This document shows positions 56,369-64,000 of a DNA stretch of 64,000 bases, piece by piece (positions within the stretch are counted from its first letter, which is position 1; each line of letters opens with the position of its first letter). A program made the position numbers and the translations under genes. Location: contig NZ_JAFMYW010000002.1 in NCBI RefSeq assembly GCF_017353175.1, forward strand, positions 744,001 through 808,000, given 5' to 3'. The notes beneath the pieces were generated by a model. It was not told where the DNA came from. It worked only from the letters and a program-made list of their open reading frames with translations, and did no database searches. The stretch is from Fibrella forsythiae. GTDB taxonomy: Bacteria; Bacteroidota; Bacteroidia; Cytophagales; Spirosomataceae.

Positions 56369-59017
56369 CTAAAAAGAAAACCGGACTTTCTGGGTAATTT
56401 GCATTGGTCTTAACTCGTATGAAGACTCAATGTATGAAAAAGAAGTGAGCGTACCTGTTATTATTGATTTAGTATTCCAGATGTTAGACCAAACAGTTTC
56501 GAAATCAATTTTTTTCTTTGATAATGTTTGTCGAAATAAAAGTGTAGTAAATAAATTCTTTGTAGGTCCTGTTGTTAAATCATTAACATAAAAATCATTT
56601 TCTATAATTAGTGTACTGAACTTAGATGGGTGAAAATTGATTTTGAAAAAATGTTTTTGTTGAGAAGTATTTCGTGGAGTAGCTTTGTCGAAGTAGGTGC
56701 TATATATGGATAATCTATAATTATATTGAAATTCGACAAGCGTATTAATTGTCGTAAAAAAATCACATTCAGGATTGATACTTTGATTGGAAATAGTAAT
56801 TAGTTGGCTATTCACAAGTTGTTCCTGAACGAGTTTTGTCCAATTTGTTTTTAATCTAATACTAGTTTTGATATAAGGGAAGTATTTGCTTATCTGGCCT
56901 ATTATTAAATTCGAAAATGACTGGTTGGCTTGTGCGATAGCTGAATATTCTAAAGCTCCTGTTGCCGTTACGTTTGAACTATATAACAAATTATTCGTAG
57001 TGACGCTATGACTGTAAAATAAGCTTCCAAAAGTGGCTTTTGCAGGATCTCGATAGTTTAGACCAATTGCACTGGAAATTAATTTATTGTCTTGAAGGGG
57101 AACATCTCTTCTTTGAATAGTACGATAAGTTCGTAACAGGTAGCCGTAATAAATGTCTTCTATCTCACCAAATCTATTTCTGTAGGAAATAGTACTGTTT
57201 ACAGCCAAAAGTGAATTTATATCAAAATTTAAATTGAATTTAGGTTCTAAAACTAAACGATTGAGCTGTTGACTTTTACCTGCTACTGTATCGCTAATTG
57301 AGAATTTGTAATAGTTGAGCGGAGAATCGATTTCCAAACGCCAAGCTCCTTTGCTGTATTGAGTTTTCAATTTAACGTATGTATTTAGCTTGAACCAATT
57401 GAGTTGGTTGGAAAAACGTTTATCTAAAAAACTTGTTTCTCCATTAATCAAAGAAGAAAGGCTACTATTTACTTTTAACGATTCTATGTTAAAACCAATA
57501 ACAGAGGAAATAGTAAAATTACTTAAGTTTTTCATTAAACTTGCTGAGTTGTCAGAAACAAAAGAATTAGCTAGTACACTCTGATTTATTAAATCATACG
57601 ATTCACCCTGATTGATAAGATCGGTAAACTGACCTGGATTCACTAATAATGATTGAGGTACCCTACTTAAAGAAGAATTAGATTGCACATTGATTAAACT
57701 TCGCTTTATTTTATATATAGTGCCAAATTCATTTTTTAACCAATAAAATGGATCGCTCAGATTTTGCGTAACTAGAGTTTGATTCATCAGGATTAATCCT
57801 TGCTGACTATCCCAATTTCCTTTTAATGAAAACTTATTTTTTATATACTTATTGCTATTGTTTTTCTGAAGAGTCAGTGAGGCTTCTATAGAGTTAAAGT
57901 AAAACTGATTGTATTTTTTCTCGTTCAAATTTATTGTATCAGACTGGGTGTAAAAAGTTGTAGATGTATTGCCCCGTTGTTGCTGATAATCATTTATATA
58001 TGACAAATTTATTCTCAATTCAAGCTCATTAGCAAGTTTCTTAAGATAGTTTACTGTTCCTATATGTACATTGTTGATTAACCAACGAGTGTCATAAAAG
58101 GGAGGTGTTGCTATTGGTTGTAATGTGACCCAATCCTTTTTCTCGTCATCATTTTGTAATGGGTTGAATACTGTACCCGGCGAAATAGTCTTAAGCTGAC
58201 GTGATACATTGATACCCGTATTGTTGGCTTGCCATGAGGCTATAAATTGATTGTTACGAGTAAATACCATTGGTGTCACATTTGTATCCCAAAGAAAAGG
58301 AGATATTCCTGCTCCCAGATGAGCGGTACCTGTCACAACTATGTTACTCTTTAATTTAATATTTAACGCAGCTCTATCTGAGAATACTAAGCTGTCTAGC
58401 ATGCGAATAGGCTGGTGATTCTCAATAATTTGCACTTGAGAGACAGCATTAATAGGAAGGTTGTCATTGGCTAATCGATATTTACTCTCCAGTAAATCCA
58501 GCCCTTCAATATAATACTTATTGATTGGCTTACCCTGATATAAAATACGCCCATCTACTTCTATTTCTACGCCAGGTAACTTTCTAATTATGTCAGCAAT
58601 TACTCGATCACTTTGGCTTTTAAACTCTTGTACTGAATAAGCGAGTGTATCGCCAATTTTTAATATTGGTGGAGGTTTAACGTTTACATCTTTCAATAAG
58701 ATCGGTTGTGAATCCAGACTAATAACTATGTTCTGGGAATTATTGAGAATACGTTTTTCTACGGGTTTCCATGCTAAACCAGTTGCCTTAATTAAAATAG
58801 AATCTTGGTTAGACGTATATCGTATTGAAAACCTGCCATCATAATCGGTTATTGCATAAGCCGTAATTGTCGGTCCGTCGAGTGGTTGTAGAGTAACAAT
58901 TATACCTGCCAGCGATTTACGCTGATGGTCGACAACTTTGCCGGAAATAACTGATTGCGCAGTTGCAGTGGAAACTAATAGGACTAAAAAAAACAAATAG
59001 ATAAGTTTTTTTTTCAT
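56369..59017 (-). CDS. TonB-dependent-receptor-like outer-membrane protein
   Basis: 882 residues: signal peptide ending STATAQ, a carboxypeptidase-regulatory-like domain (about 22-105, SVISGKVVDHQRKSLAGIIVTL), a plug-like domain (about 115-225: DRVIADIIRKLPGVEIEVDGRILYQG, YIEGLDLLESKY) and a C-terminal barrel ending KVRFSF. Much lower GC than the core genes around. The start is 50 bases after the GLPGLI gene stop, so the two are one unit. Presumably it imports or exports a ligand linked to the GLPGLI protein or the small peptide; the ligand is unknown. Confidence 0.85.
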   Translation of the reverse strand: MKKKLIYLFFLVLLVSTATAQSVISGKVVDHQRKSLAGIIVTLQPLDGPTITAYAITDYDGRFSIRYTSNQDSILIKATGLAWKPVEKRILNNSQNIVISLDSQPILLKDVNVKPPPILKIGDTLAYSVQEFKSQSDRVIADIIRKLPGVEIEVDGRILYQGKPINKYYIEGLDLLESKYRLANDNLPINAVSQVQIIENHQPIRMLDSLVFSDRAALNIKLKSNIVVTGTAHLGAGISPFLWDTNVTPMVFTRNNQFIASWQANNTGINVSRQLKTISPGTVFNPLQNDDEKKDWVTLQPIATPPFYDTRWLINNVHIGTVNYLKKLANELELRINLSYINDYQQQRGNTSTTFYTQSDTINLNEKKYNQFYFNSIEASLTLQKNNSNKYIKNKFSLKGNWDSQQGLILMNQTLVTQNLSDPFYWLKNEFGTIYKIKRSLINVQSNSSLSRVPQSLLVNPGQFTDLINQGESYDLINQSVLANSFVSDNSASLMKNLSNFTISSVIGFNIESLKVNSSLSSLINGETSFLDKRFSNQLNWFKLNTYVKLKTQYSKGAWRLEIDSPLNYYKFSISDTVAGKSQQLNRLVLEPKFNLNFDINSLLAVNSTISYRNRFGEIEDIYYGYLLRTYRTIQRRDVPLQDNKLISSAIGLNYRDPAKATFGSLFYSHSVTTNNLLYSSNVTATGALEYSAIAQANQSFSNLIIGQISKYFPYIKTSIRLKTNWTKLVQEQLVNSQLITISNQSINPECDFFTTINTLVEFQYNYRLSIYSTYFDKATPRNTSQQKHFFKINFHPSKFSTLIIENDFYVNDLTTGPTKNLFTTLLFRQTLSKKKIDFETVWSNIWNTKSIITGTLTSFSYIESSYELRPMQITQKVRFSF

Positions 59018-59067
59018 TATTTATTGAGGATAAGGGAGGAAATATAAGTTAATTATCTCATCCTAAC

Positions 59068-59892
59068 TTATCTCAGCTCTAGTGGGTTATTATCTCTTTT
59101 ACGATTGGCATACGATGCAGCTGGTACAGATTGAGATGAGCCATTTGGTGTAAATAATAAATCTGTAGGCGATGATCCAGTAGCCCTAGTTATACAACCG
59201 ATTGGGTCTTTTCTACACTCTTCCCTTAGTATAAATGCTTTTGTCTGTTCTATCTCTATAGGCTGTTGTTTTCTGTAAGTGGGGACTTCAATTACTTGAT
59301 CGCCTGTTTTTTTTAACGATACCATAGTAAAGGTGTAGTGGTTGCGTGTATCATTAATTTTTATAATTAGTCCAGGTAAGCCTCTAAATAGGTATGGACC
59401 ATCAGGTATCGGAACTTCAGATGTAAACCAGGCTTCGTATTGTCTACCCGCATAATTTGTAATAGCTTTGGTACATGTATAACCAGAAATTATAGACTTG
59501 TCTTGAGTTATTGTCCAGTCCATTTTCTCTTTCACATAATACTTGTATGGTATTAAGCCAATTGTTTCAAATACTCTTACAGTATTGTCTGAGTAAGCTT
59601 TACTTATGAATTGCGGAAATTTAGTTGTGAATCTGTTTCTGCTATTTGCCATAAGTTCCCCTTCTGAAAGTAAACCATTCTTTACAAGTATGCTGACTGA
59701 ATTTCTCTTAAGGAAAGACTCTGATGCGTAAACTGATCTGCCATCTGTTAAAATCAGTGAAAAATATTCGCTAGATTTTTGTTCAAGATTTGTAGAGTCA
59801 GCGCAGTGAGTAAGTTTGTAAGTAGCTTTATAATTTGGCTCGTTAAGGACAACTTGCACAAACGCAAGCAAGTATAAAAAGGTCATGGGCAA
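59068..59892 (-). CDS. GLPGLI-family exported protein
   Basis: 274 residues with an N-terminal hydrophobic signal (MTFLYLLAFVQVVL). The family's namesake motif is exact: YLFRGLPGLIIKINDT, preceded by YEAWFTSEVPIPDGPY, and the C-terminus ends NPLELR as usual for the group. The molecular role of GLPGLI proteins is unknown; they typically accompany outer-membrane barrels, as here. AT-rich like its neighbour. Confidence 0.9.
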   Translation of the reverse strand: MPMTFLYLLAFVQVVLNEPNYKATYKLTHCADSTNLEQKSSEYFSLILTDGRSVYASESFLKRNSVSILVKNGLLSEGELMANSRNRFTTKFPQFISKAYSDNTVRVFETIGLIPYKYYVKEKMDWTITQDKSIISGYTCTKAITNYAGRQYEAWFTSEVPIPDGPYLFRGLPGLIIKINDTRNHYTFTMVSLKKTGDQVIEVPTYRKQQPIEIEQTKAFILREECRKDPIGCITRATGSSPTDLLFTPNGSSQSVPAASYANRKRDNNPLELR

Positions 59893-59920
59893 AGGCGTTT
59901 TAGAGATATAAATAGAGAAT

Positions 59921-59986
59921 TAAATCATATGTAACAGGTCATCCTGAATTTGTACACTGACAGTATAATCTGTTACATATGATTTA
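59921..59986 (-). promoter_or_regulatory. Hairpin between the peptide gene and the GLPGLI gene
   Basis: Perfect 17-base arms TAAATCATATGTAACAG and its complement (59921-59937 and 59970-59986) around a 32-base loop, 28 bases ahead of the GLPGLI ATG and 151 after the peptide stop. It could end most transcripts after the peptide gene, lowering expression of the two larger genes. Confidence 0.55.
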
Positions 59987-60137
59987 GTTAAACTGTGCGT
60001 CAAGTTGAAACACTATGATGATTTATGAGGGCTCAATAGCATATAGCAGCTTCTAGGAAGGCAAACTGAATCTCAATATCAAATTGACCCCATATTTCTG
60101 TGGCATTATGTCGAAAGTCACAGACCGCACCGCAACA

Positions 60138-60311
60138 TTACTGCCAGCAGGAAGCTAGTAGTAATGTTTTGGATTGTTCATTGAGATCAGCCGTACCTTT
60201 CTCTTTTACTACAACCACTGCGTTCGCATTCTTAGTGGTAGGATTATCATTGCTAGCTTTAGTTGAGCCGAAGGCTAGTAGCAACGCACAAGTGAACAGA
60301 ATCTTTTTCAT
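60138..60311 (-). CDS. Exported small peptide (57 residues), first gene of the cassette
   Basis: Begins MKKILFTCALLLAFGSTKAS and ends LLLASCWQ. The N-terminus is a clear signal peptide (MKK, then ILFTCALLLAFG, then STKA), leaving a mature peptide of about 38 residues that is hydrophilic in the middle (NDNPTTKNANAVVVVKEKGT) with one Cys three residues from the end. Same strand as the GLPGLI and barrel genes, 245 bases upstream of the former. No known family. Coding is supported by the signal peptide and context only. Confidence 0.6.
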   Translation of the reverse strand: MKKILFTCALLLAFGSTKASNDNPTTKNANAVVVVKEKGTADLNEQSKTLLLASCWQ

Positions 60312-60621
60312 GTTAACTGGACTTATTGGTTAGTGGCTACTTTCAGTATTTTTTAGTGGCTGTTTCACCTTTTTCCACTTACTTACTAGGATATTGGTTA
60401 CTAATTATTAAGTGCTTGTAAAGTCGAAAAAAATAATAAATAGTCACAAATGTCAATTATTATACGGTTAATGATAATGTGTTTATTTGATTTATAAGTA
60501 CTTGTTAGTCAGTAGATTGATTTGGGAAAATAGGTAATTGTTATTTTTAAATATGGAATTATTCCGGTCGCGGCATCAATGAGTTGTCTTTGTTGTTCAA
60601 CCGGAAAACAGCTCCGCTTGT

Positions 60622-61224
60622 ATGTTTTTTAAACGATTCAGGAGCTCGCCGAATCGGTCGCGCCCCACTACCGATGCCGAGTTCGTTGCGGCCTACAAGG
60701 CTACGGGCAACCTGGACCTGCTGGGCGAACTATACGAACGGCACATGGAACTGGTGTACGCCGTCTGCTTCAAATACCTGCGCGATGAGGCCGAGAGCAA
60801 AGACGCTGTGATGCAGTTATTCGAACAACTGATCGTTGATCTGAAGCGGCACGATGTCATCAATTTCAAAAGCTGGCTGCATTCAGTGGCCCGTAACCAC
60901 TGCCTGATGCACTTGCGTAGTCAGCGGGTGCGGGTTGGTGCCGGTGGCGATGCTGATTCGCTCGATGAAGACCGGCCAATCAGCGAAATGTTGGCTGTCT
61001 GGCCTGACGAGGACGACACGGCATTAGACGTTGAACGCCATTTAAGCCGACTTCCCGATGCGATGCACCGCCTGCCCGACCCGCAGCGCGTGTGTATCGA
61101 CTTATTTTATTTGCAACAGAAGAGCTACGCCGAAGTAGCCGATCTGACCGGATACGACTTAAAACAGGTGAAGAGTTACCTGCAAAATGGTCGCCGTAAC
61201 CTGAAATTGATCTTACAGAAATGA
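60622..61224 (+). CDS. ECF sigma factor (sigma-70 family)
   Basis: 200 residues. Region 2 runs through LGELYERHMELVYAVCFKYLRDEAESKDAVMQLFEQLI and FKSWLHSVARNHCLMHLRSQ; region 4 is the C-terminal LPDPQRVCIDLFYLQQKSYAEVADLTGYDLKQVKSYLQNGRRNL. The stop overlaps the start of the next gene (ATGA), so the two are coupled. It is divergent from the peptide/GLPGLI cassette across a 310-base AT-rich spacer with no other gene, and may regulate it. Confidence 0.93.
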   Translation: MFFKRFRSSPNRSRPTTDAEFVAAYKATGNLDLLGELYERHMELVYAVCFKYLRDEAESKDAVMQLFEQLIVDLKRHDVINFKSWLHSVARNHCLMHLRSQRVRVGAGGDADSLDEDRPISEMLAVWPDEDDTALDVERHLSRLPDAMHRLPDPQRVCIDLFYLQQKSYAEVADLTGYDLKQVKSYLQNGRRNLKLILQK

Positions 61225-61925
61225 ATCGCCATTCGTCAACATACCACCCTGCCGATCAACTTACACTCGATGACCTGCGAGCCTACCAGGCCGATCAGTT
61301 GAGCGGCCCCGCCCGGCACCGGGTTGAGCGTCTGATGCTCGAAAATCCGTTTTATGCCGATGCGCTTGAGGGGCTGGATGCGTTTCAGCAACAGGTGGGC
61401 GGAAGCCTGAAAGCCCAAACCCGTGAGTTGCACCTTGCCCTTCAGGAGCGGGTGCACGAATCGGCCACGACCCGCCGACTGATGCCGCTCTGGGTAACTA
61501 GTCTGGCGGCTTCAGTACTGCTGGTATTGGCTGTGTCTATCTACTTAATTTTCAATTCGGCTAATTCGCAGAAGAAAGCAACGCAGGCTGTTCGGGTGCT
61601 GCCTCAACACATTGAGCCCGGTACGGTATTAATAGACCCTGCCGATCTGGGTACGTCGGAAGTTGGCACAACAATGCCCAAAGCCCAATCGCTGGTTGCA
61701 AAAAGGAGCCAGGAGAAACCGCAGGGACAACCGGTGAAGATGGCGCGGAAAAGCCATCGTGGTCGTGCCAAGCGCCCGGTTGTACTTGTTGAGGACGCAG
61801 CATCAACGATCTCATCTGACTGTACGTTCTGCGTGATGGCTGATGATATACCGTCAATGCCTCAGTTCAATATGAACGTACCTGCTCGCCGTACCGTAAA
61901 TACAGAACGCGCATTTTTGAACTGA
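61221..61925 (+). CDS. Anti-sigma factor, single-pass membrane protein
   Basis: 234 residues. A cytoplasmic N-terminal part (HPADQLTLDDLRAYQADQLSGPARHRVERLM) binds sigma in related proteins; one membrane helix lies at about residues 88-110 (LWVTSLAASVLLVLAVSIYLIF); the C-terminal periplasmic part is basic then Cys/Pro-rich with no barrel. Unlike the pair at 13-15 kb it has no outer-membrane domain, so the signal would need another partner. Starts within the sigma stop codon. Confidence 0.85.
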   Translation: MNRHSSTYHPADQLTLDDLRAYQADQLSGPARHRVERLMLENPFYADALEGLDAFQQQVGGSLKAQTRELHLALQERVHESATTRRLMPLWVTSLAASVLLVLAVSIYLIFNSANSQKKATQAVRVLPQHIEPGTVLIDPADLGTSEVGTTMPKAQSLVAKRSQEKPQGQPVKMARKSHRGRAKRPVVLVEDAASTISSDCTFCVMADDIPSMPQFNMNVPARRTVNTERAFLN

Positions 61926-61942
61926 TCGGTAACGTACCCGGC

Positions 61943-63121
61943 TTACTGGTTATATGCTGGTTTATAGGCCACTGCATCAATCACGATTTTGGCGATGATC
62001 TCGCGCATGATCTCTGAGGTGCCACCGGCAATGGTGCCTACACGGGCGTCGCGGTAGGCACGGCAGATAGGGTAATCTTCGATGTAGCCGTAACCACCGA
62101 AAAACTGCAGGCAGGTATCGATCACGCGTTTCTGCATTTCCGAGGTGTACAGCTTGGCCATCGAGCATTCTTTCACCACGCTTTCACCCTGCGCAAACAG
62201 CCAGCAGGTATGGTACACAAACTGCTTTGCCATTTCTGCTTCCGTAGCAATATCGGCAATTTTGTGCCGGATAGCCTGAAACTTGCCGATGGGCTTACCG
62301 AATGCTTCGCGCTCCTGCAGGTACGTTAGCGTCCATTCTAATGCCATTTCAGTCCCTGAAACGGCCATAATCGCGGCTACCAGCCGTTCCAGCTGGAGGC
62401 TTTCCATGAGGTAGTAAAAGCCCGAATTTTCAGTACCAATTAGGTTTTTGGCAGGCACACGCACGTCGTCGAACCGGATCTCGGCGGTGTCAGACGAATG
62501 CCAGCCCATTTTGTTCAGCTTCGTGCGGGTGATACCGGGGCTATTCAGCTCAACCACGATCAGGCTAATGCCGCTGGCACCACGATCCGGGCTAGTTTTC
62601 ACGGCCAGCGTTACAAAATCGCCATAGGTGCCGTTGCTGATAAACGTTTTGGCACCACTGACAATATATTGATCACCCTCACGGCGGGCCTGGGTACGTA
62701 TGGCCGCTACGTCTGAACCCGTGTCTGGCTCTGTGATGGCCAGCGCGGCCACTTTATGCCCGGCAATAGCAGGGGCCAGGTACGTTTGCTTCAGATAGTC
62801 ACTACCTGCTTTGGCAATGTGGTTGATCGCCATGTATTCATGTACGCTCACAGCCGTGGTAAAGCCGCCCATGCCGCAACGGGCCAATTCTTCCAGAAAC
62901 ACAACCGAAAACCAGAAATCGGCATCAGAGCCCCCGTAGGCTTCGGGGAAGGGGAGTCCCAGAAAGCCAAGCTCACCCATCCGCTGAAAGGCCGAAACCG
63001 GAATACGGCGGGCCGTTTCCCACGCTTCGGTATTGGGAACTACCTCTTTTTCGATGAACTGCCGAACGCTCTGCCGGAACAGGTCGTGGTCATCGGTGAA
63101 GTATAGTGAAGGTCGTTTCAT
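61943..63121 (-). CDS. Acyl-CoA dehydrogenase
   Basis: FAD-dependent oxidation of acyl-CoA, using electron-transfer flavoprotein as acceptor. 392 residues with the ACAD signatures ALAITEPDTGSDVAAIRTQA and the C-terminal QFFGGYGYIEDYPICRAYRDARVGTIAGGTSEIMREII; the catalytic Glu position in that last segment is replaced or shifted as in several ACAD subclasses, so the chain specificity is not fixed. ATG 63121 is the start; the frame upstream lacks support. The stop is 18 bases from the anti-sigma stop (convergent). Confidence 0.93.
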   Translation of the reverse strand: MKRPSLYFTDDHDLFRQSVRQFIEKEVVPNTEAWETARRIPVSAFQRMGELGFLGLPFPEAYGGSDADFWFSVVFLEELARCGMGGFTTAVSVHEYMAINHIAKAGSDYLKQTYLAPAIAGHKVAALAITEPDTGSDVAAIRTQARREGDQYIVSGAKTFISNGTYGDFVTLAVKTSPDRGASGISLIVVELNSPGITRTKLNKMGWHSSDTAEIRFDDVRVPAKNLIGTENSGFYYLMESLQLERLVAAIMAVSGTEMALEWTLTYLQEREAFGKPIGKFQAIRHKIADIATEAEMAKQFVYHTCWLFAQGESVVKECSMAKLYTSEMQKRVIDTCLQFFGGYGYIEDYPICRAYRDARVGTIAGGTSEIMREIIAKIVIDAVAYKPAYNQ

Positions 63122-63436
63122 TGAGTTTGTCTGATGAAGATTGTCGAACTGAATCGACTGGGTTGGGTCGTTGATTTGGTCGTAAATCCTATTGGAACGA
63201 TGTGGCGTATATGTACCGGAGATGACCTTTCTCAAAGCTACAGAATCAGGGCCATTCACAAAAACTATTCCTTCTTTTGAAACAAACCCCCCGCATTACC
63301 GTTATCGGAACAGTCAATCAACGTAGAAATTTCATACTATTAGTCTGGCAACGTGATTTTTTGATCGTGTAAATAACTGATTGACAAATGATTAGGAATT
63401 ACAAGTTGTTAGATTAAAACCATCAATCACTTTATT
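63122..63436. other. Intergenic region between divergent genes
   Basis: Contains the promoters of the acyl-CoA dehydrogenase and of the PorT-like gene. The minus frame stays open to 63259 without domain support. I see no RNA gene, repeat or clear -7 box. Confidence 0.4.
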
Positions 63437-64000
63437 ATGCAAAACGTACGTTTCGCTCTACTCTTCGTTACGCTTCTTTTGGTTCAGTCTATTGGTTACA
63501 GTCAGTCGCGGCAGCGGTGGAGTTTTGGTCCACGGGTTGGGCTAAATCTGACCAACTTTGTAGGTGGTGCCACCAACTTTGCAGGTAGTGACGTTCAAAA
63601 TACAAAGCAGGTCCTATTGCCCGGCCTGTCTGCAGGATTGGGCTTTGTTTACAGCGATATCAGTCGTTTCGGCTTTGGCGTAGACCTGCTCTACTCACAA
63701 CGCGGAACCATGATTAAAGATGGTTTTGGCCCCGGCACTGAAAAGGTGTATCGTGTCAACTACCTGGAATTACCGTTGATCGGCCGTTATTACCTGACTA
63801 GTGGTGGTAAGTTTCGGCCCAACCTTTATCTGGGTGCCGTGCCCGCGTTGCGGCTGAATGCCAAAGTTGACGTAGACAATGGTACAAATACCAATTACGC
63901 GGATGATACGCAGTCATATCGTGCAGCTGATCTGGGTCTTACAGGTGGTGTTCAGTTAAACTGGGGAACTGGCGATCGTCAGCACTTCACAATTGATGCC
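63437..64000 (+). CDS. PorT-family outer-membrane beta-barrel protein (partial)
   Basis: Begins with signal peptide MQNVRFALLFVTLLLVQSIGYSQ and continues as a small barrel: WSFGPRVGLNLTNFVGG, SAGLGFVYSDISRFGFGVDLLYSQRG, VNYLELPLIGRYYLTSGG, the recurring glycine/aromatic pattern of Bacteroidota outer-membrane proteins of the PorT/OMP_b-brl_2 type. 188 codons are in the window; the C-terminus lies beyond the edge. Role in this organism unknown; not necessarily the gliding/T9SS PorT itself. Confidence 0.85.
   Translation, partial: MQNVRFALLFVTLLLVQSIGYSQSRQRWSFGPRVGLNLTNFVGGATNFAGSDVQNTKQVLLPGLSAGLGFVYSDISRFGFGVDLLYSQRGTMIKDGFGPGTEKVYRVNYLELPLIGRYYLTSGGKFRPNLYLGAVPALRLNAKVDVDNGTNTNYADDTQSYRAADLGLTGGVQLNWGTGDRQHFTIDA

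Noticed and set aside
60100-60333. Plus-strand frame of 77 codons
   Set aside because: Antisense to the signal-peptide-bearing small gene at 60138-60311, which has better coding features.

Overview
The window looks like a chromosomal segment of a Bacteroidota bacterium, most likely a Cytophagales of the Spirosoma type. The lineage call rests on several marks: a secreted peptidase with a C-terminal type IX secretion (T9SS) sorting domain, a GLPGLI-family protein, a DUF4290 gene beside murA, a LytTR membrane regulator, an outer-membrane barrel fused to an anti-sigma region, -7 boxes of the Bacteroidota type TAnnTTTG, and A-rich leaders in place of strong Shine-Dalgarno sites. The genus is inference. 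No rRNA, tRNA, CRISPR array, insertion sequence or phage gene was recognised.

Layout. 0-5 kb: a family 2 glycosyltransferase, leucyl aminopeptidase, a membrane protein, thyA and a phosphoesterase. 5-10 kb: xylulokinase, a polyprenyl diphosphate synthase, a rhomboid protease and a LytTR regulator. 10-13 kb: proB-proA, aat and an untracked 56-residue membrane protein. 13-15.5 kb: an ECF sigma factor and an anti-sigma protein that appears to span both membranes. 15.7-22.5 kb: a PepSY-like lipoprotein, a zinc-ribbon coiled-coil protein, a Nif3-family protein, a small lipoprotein and an M14 carboxypeptidase. 22.7-28.9 kb: groES-groL and several small conserved proteins. 29-32 kb: galE, rfbB and rfbA for nucleotide-sugar synthesis. 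32.5-36.2 kb: an accessory stretch with paired multi-pass membrane proteins, a thioesterase and gene remnants. 36.2-47.9 kb: a MATE exporter, DUF4290-murA, a broken secreted metalloprotease, guaB, mnmE, an MpaB-like oxygenase, an MBL hydrolase and a CheY-like regulator. 48-56.3 kb: a WapI-like immunity protein, a 1234-residue hybrid kinase, an alkyltransferase-like DNA repair protein and a GH3/serine-hydrolase fusion. 56.4-60.3 kb: an AT-rich cassette of outer-membrane barrel, GLPGLI protein and a newly read 57-residue exported peptide. 60.6-64 kb: a second sigma/anti-sigma pair, an acyl-CoA dehydrogenase and a truncated PorT-like barrel.

Two structures stand out. First, eight spacers between co-directional genes (including groES-groL, galE-rfbB, DUF4290-murA and the spacer before mnmE) are filled almost entirely by hairpins. 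Their arms are built from degenerate words of about seven bases. The sequence theme varies, but the placement is constant: from just after a stop codon to a few bases before the next start. Second, the peptide-GLPGLI-barrel cassette, with a hairpin between peptide and GLPGLI gene and a sigma/anti-sigma pair facing away from it, looks like a transferred envelope system that I cannot match to a described one.

Convergent gene pairs are separated by large palindromes, including a perfect 68-bp one. The heptamer GGTACGT (and its complement) recurs far more often than expected across the GC-rich part and I did not see it in the AT-rich cassette. Start codons were chosen from domain boundaries and promoter positions and often lie downstream of the longest possible start.
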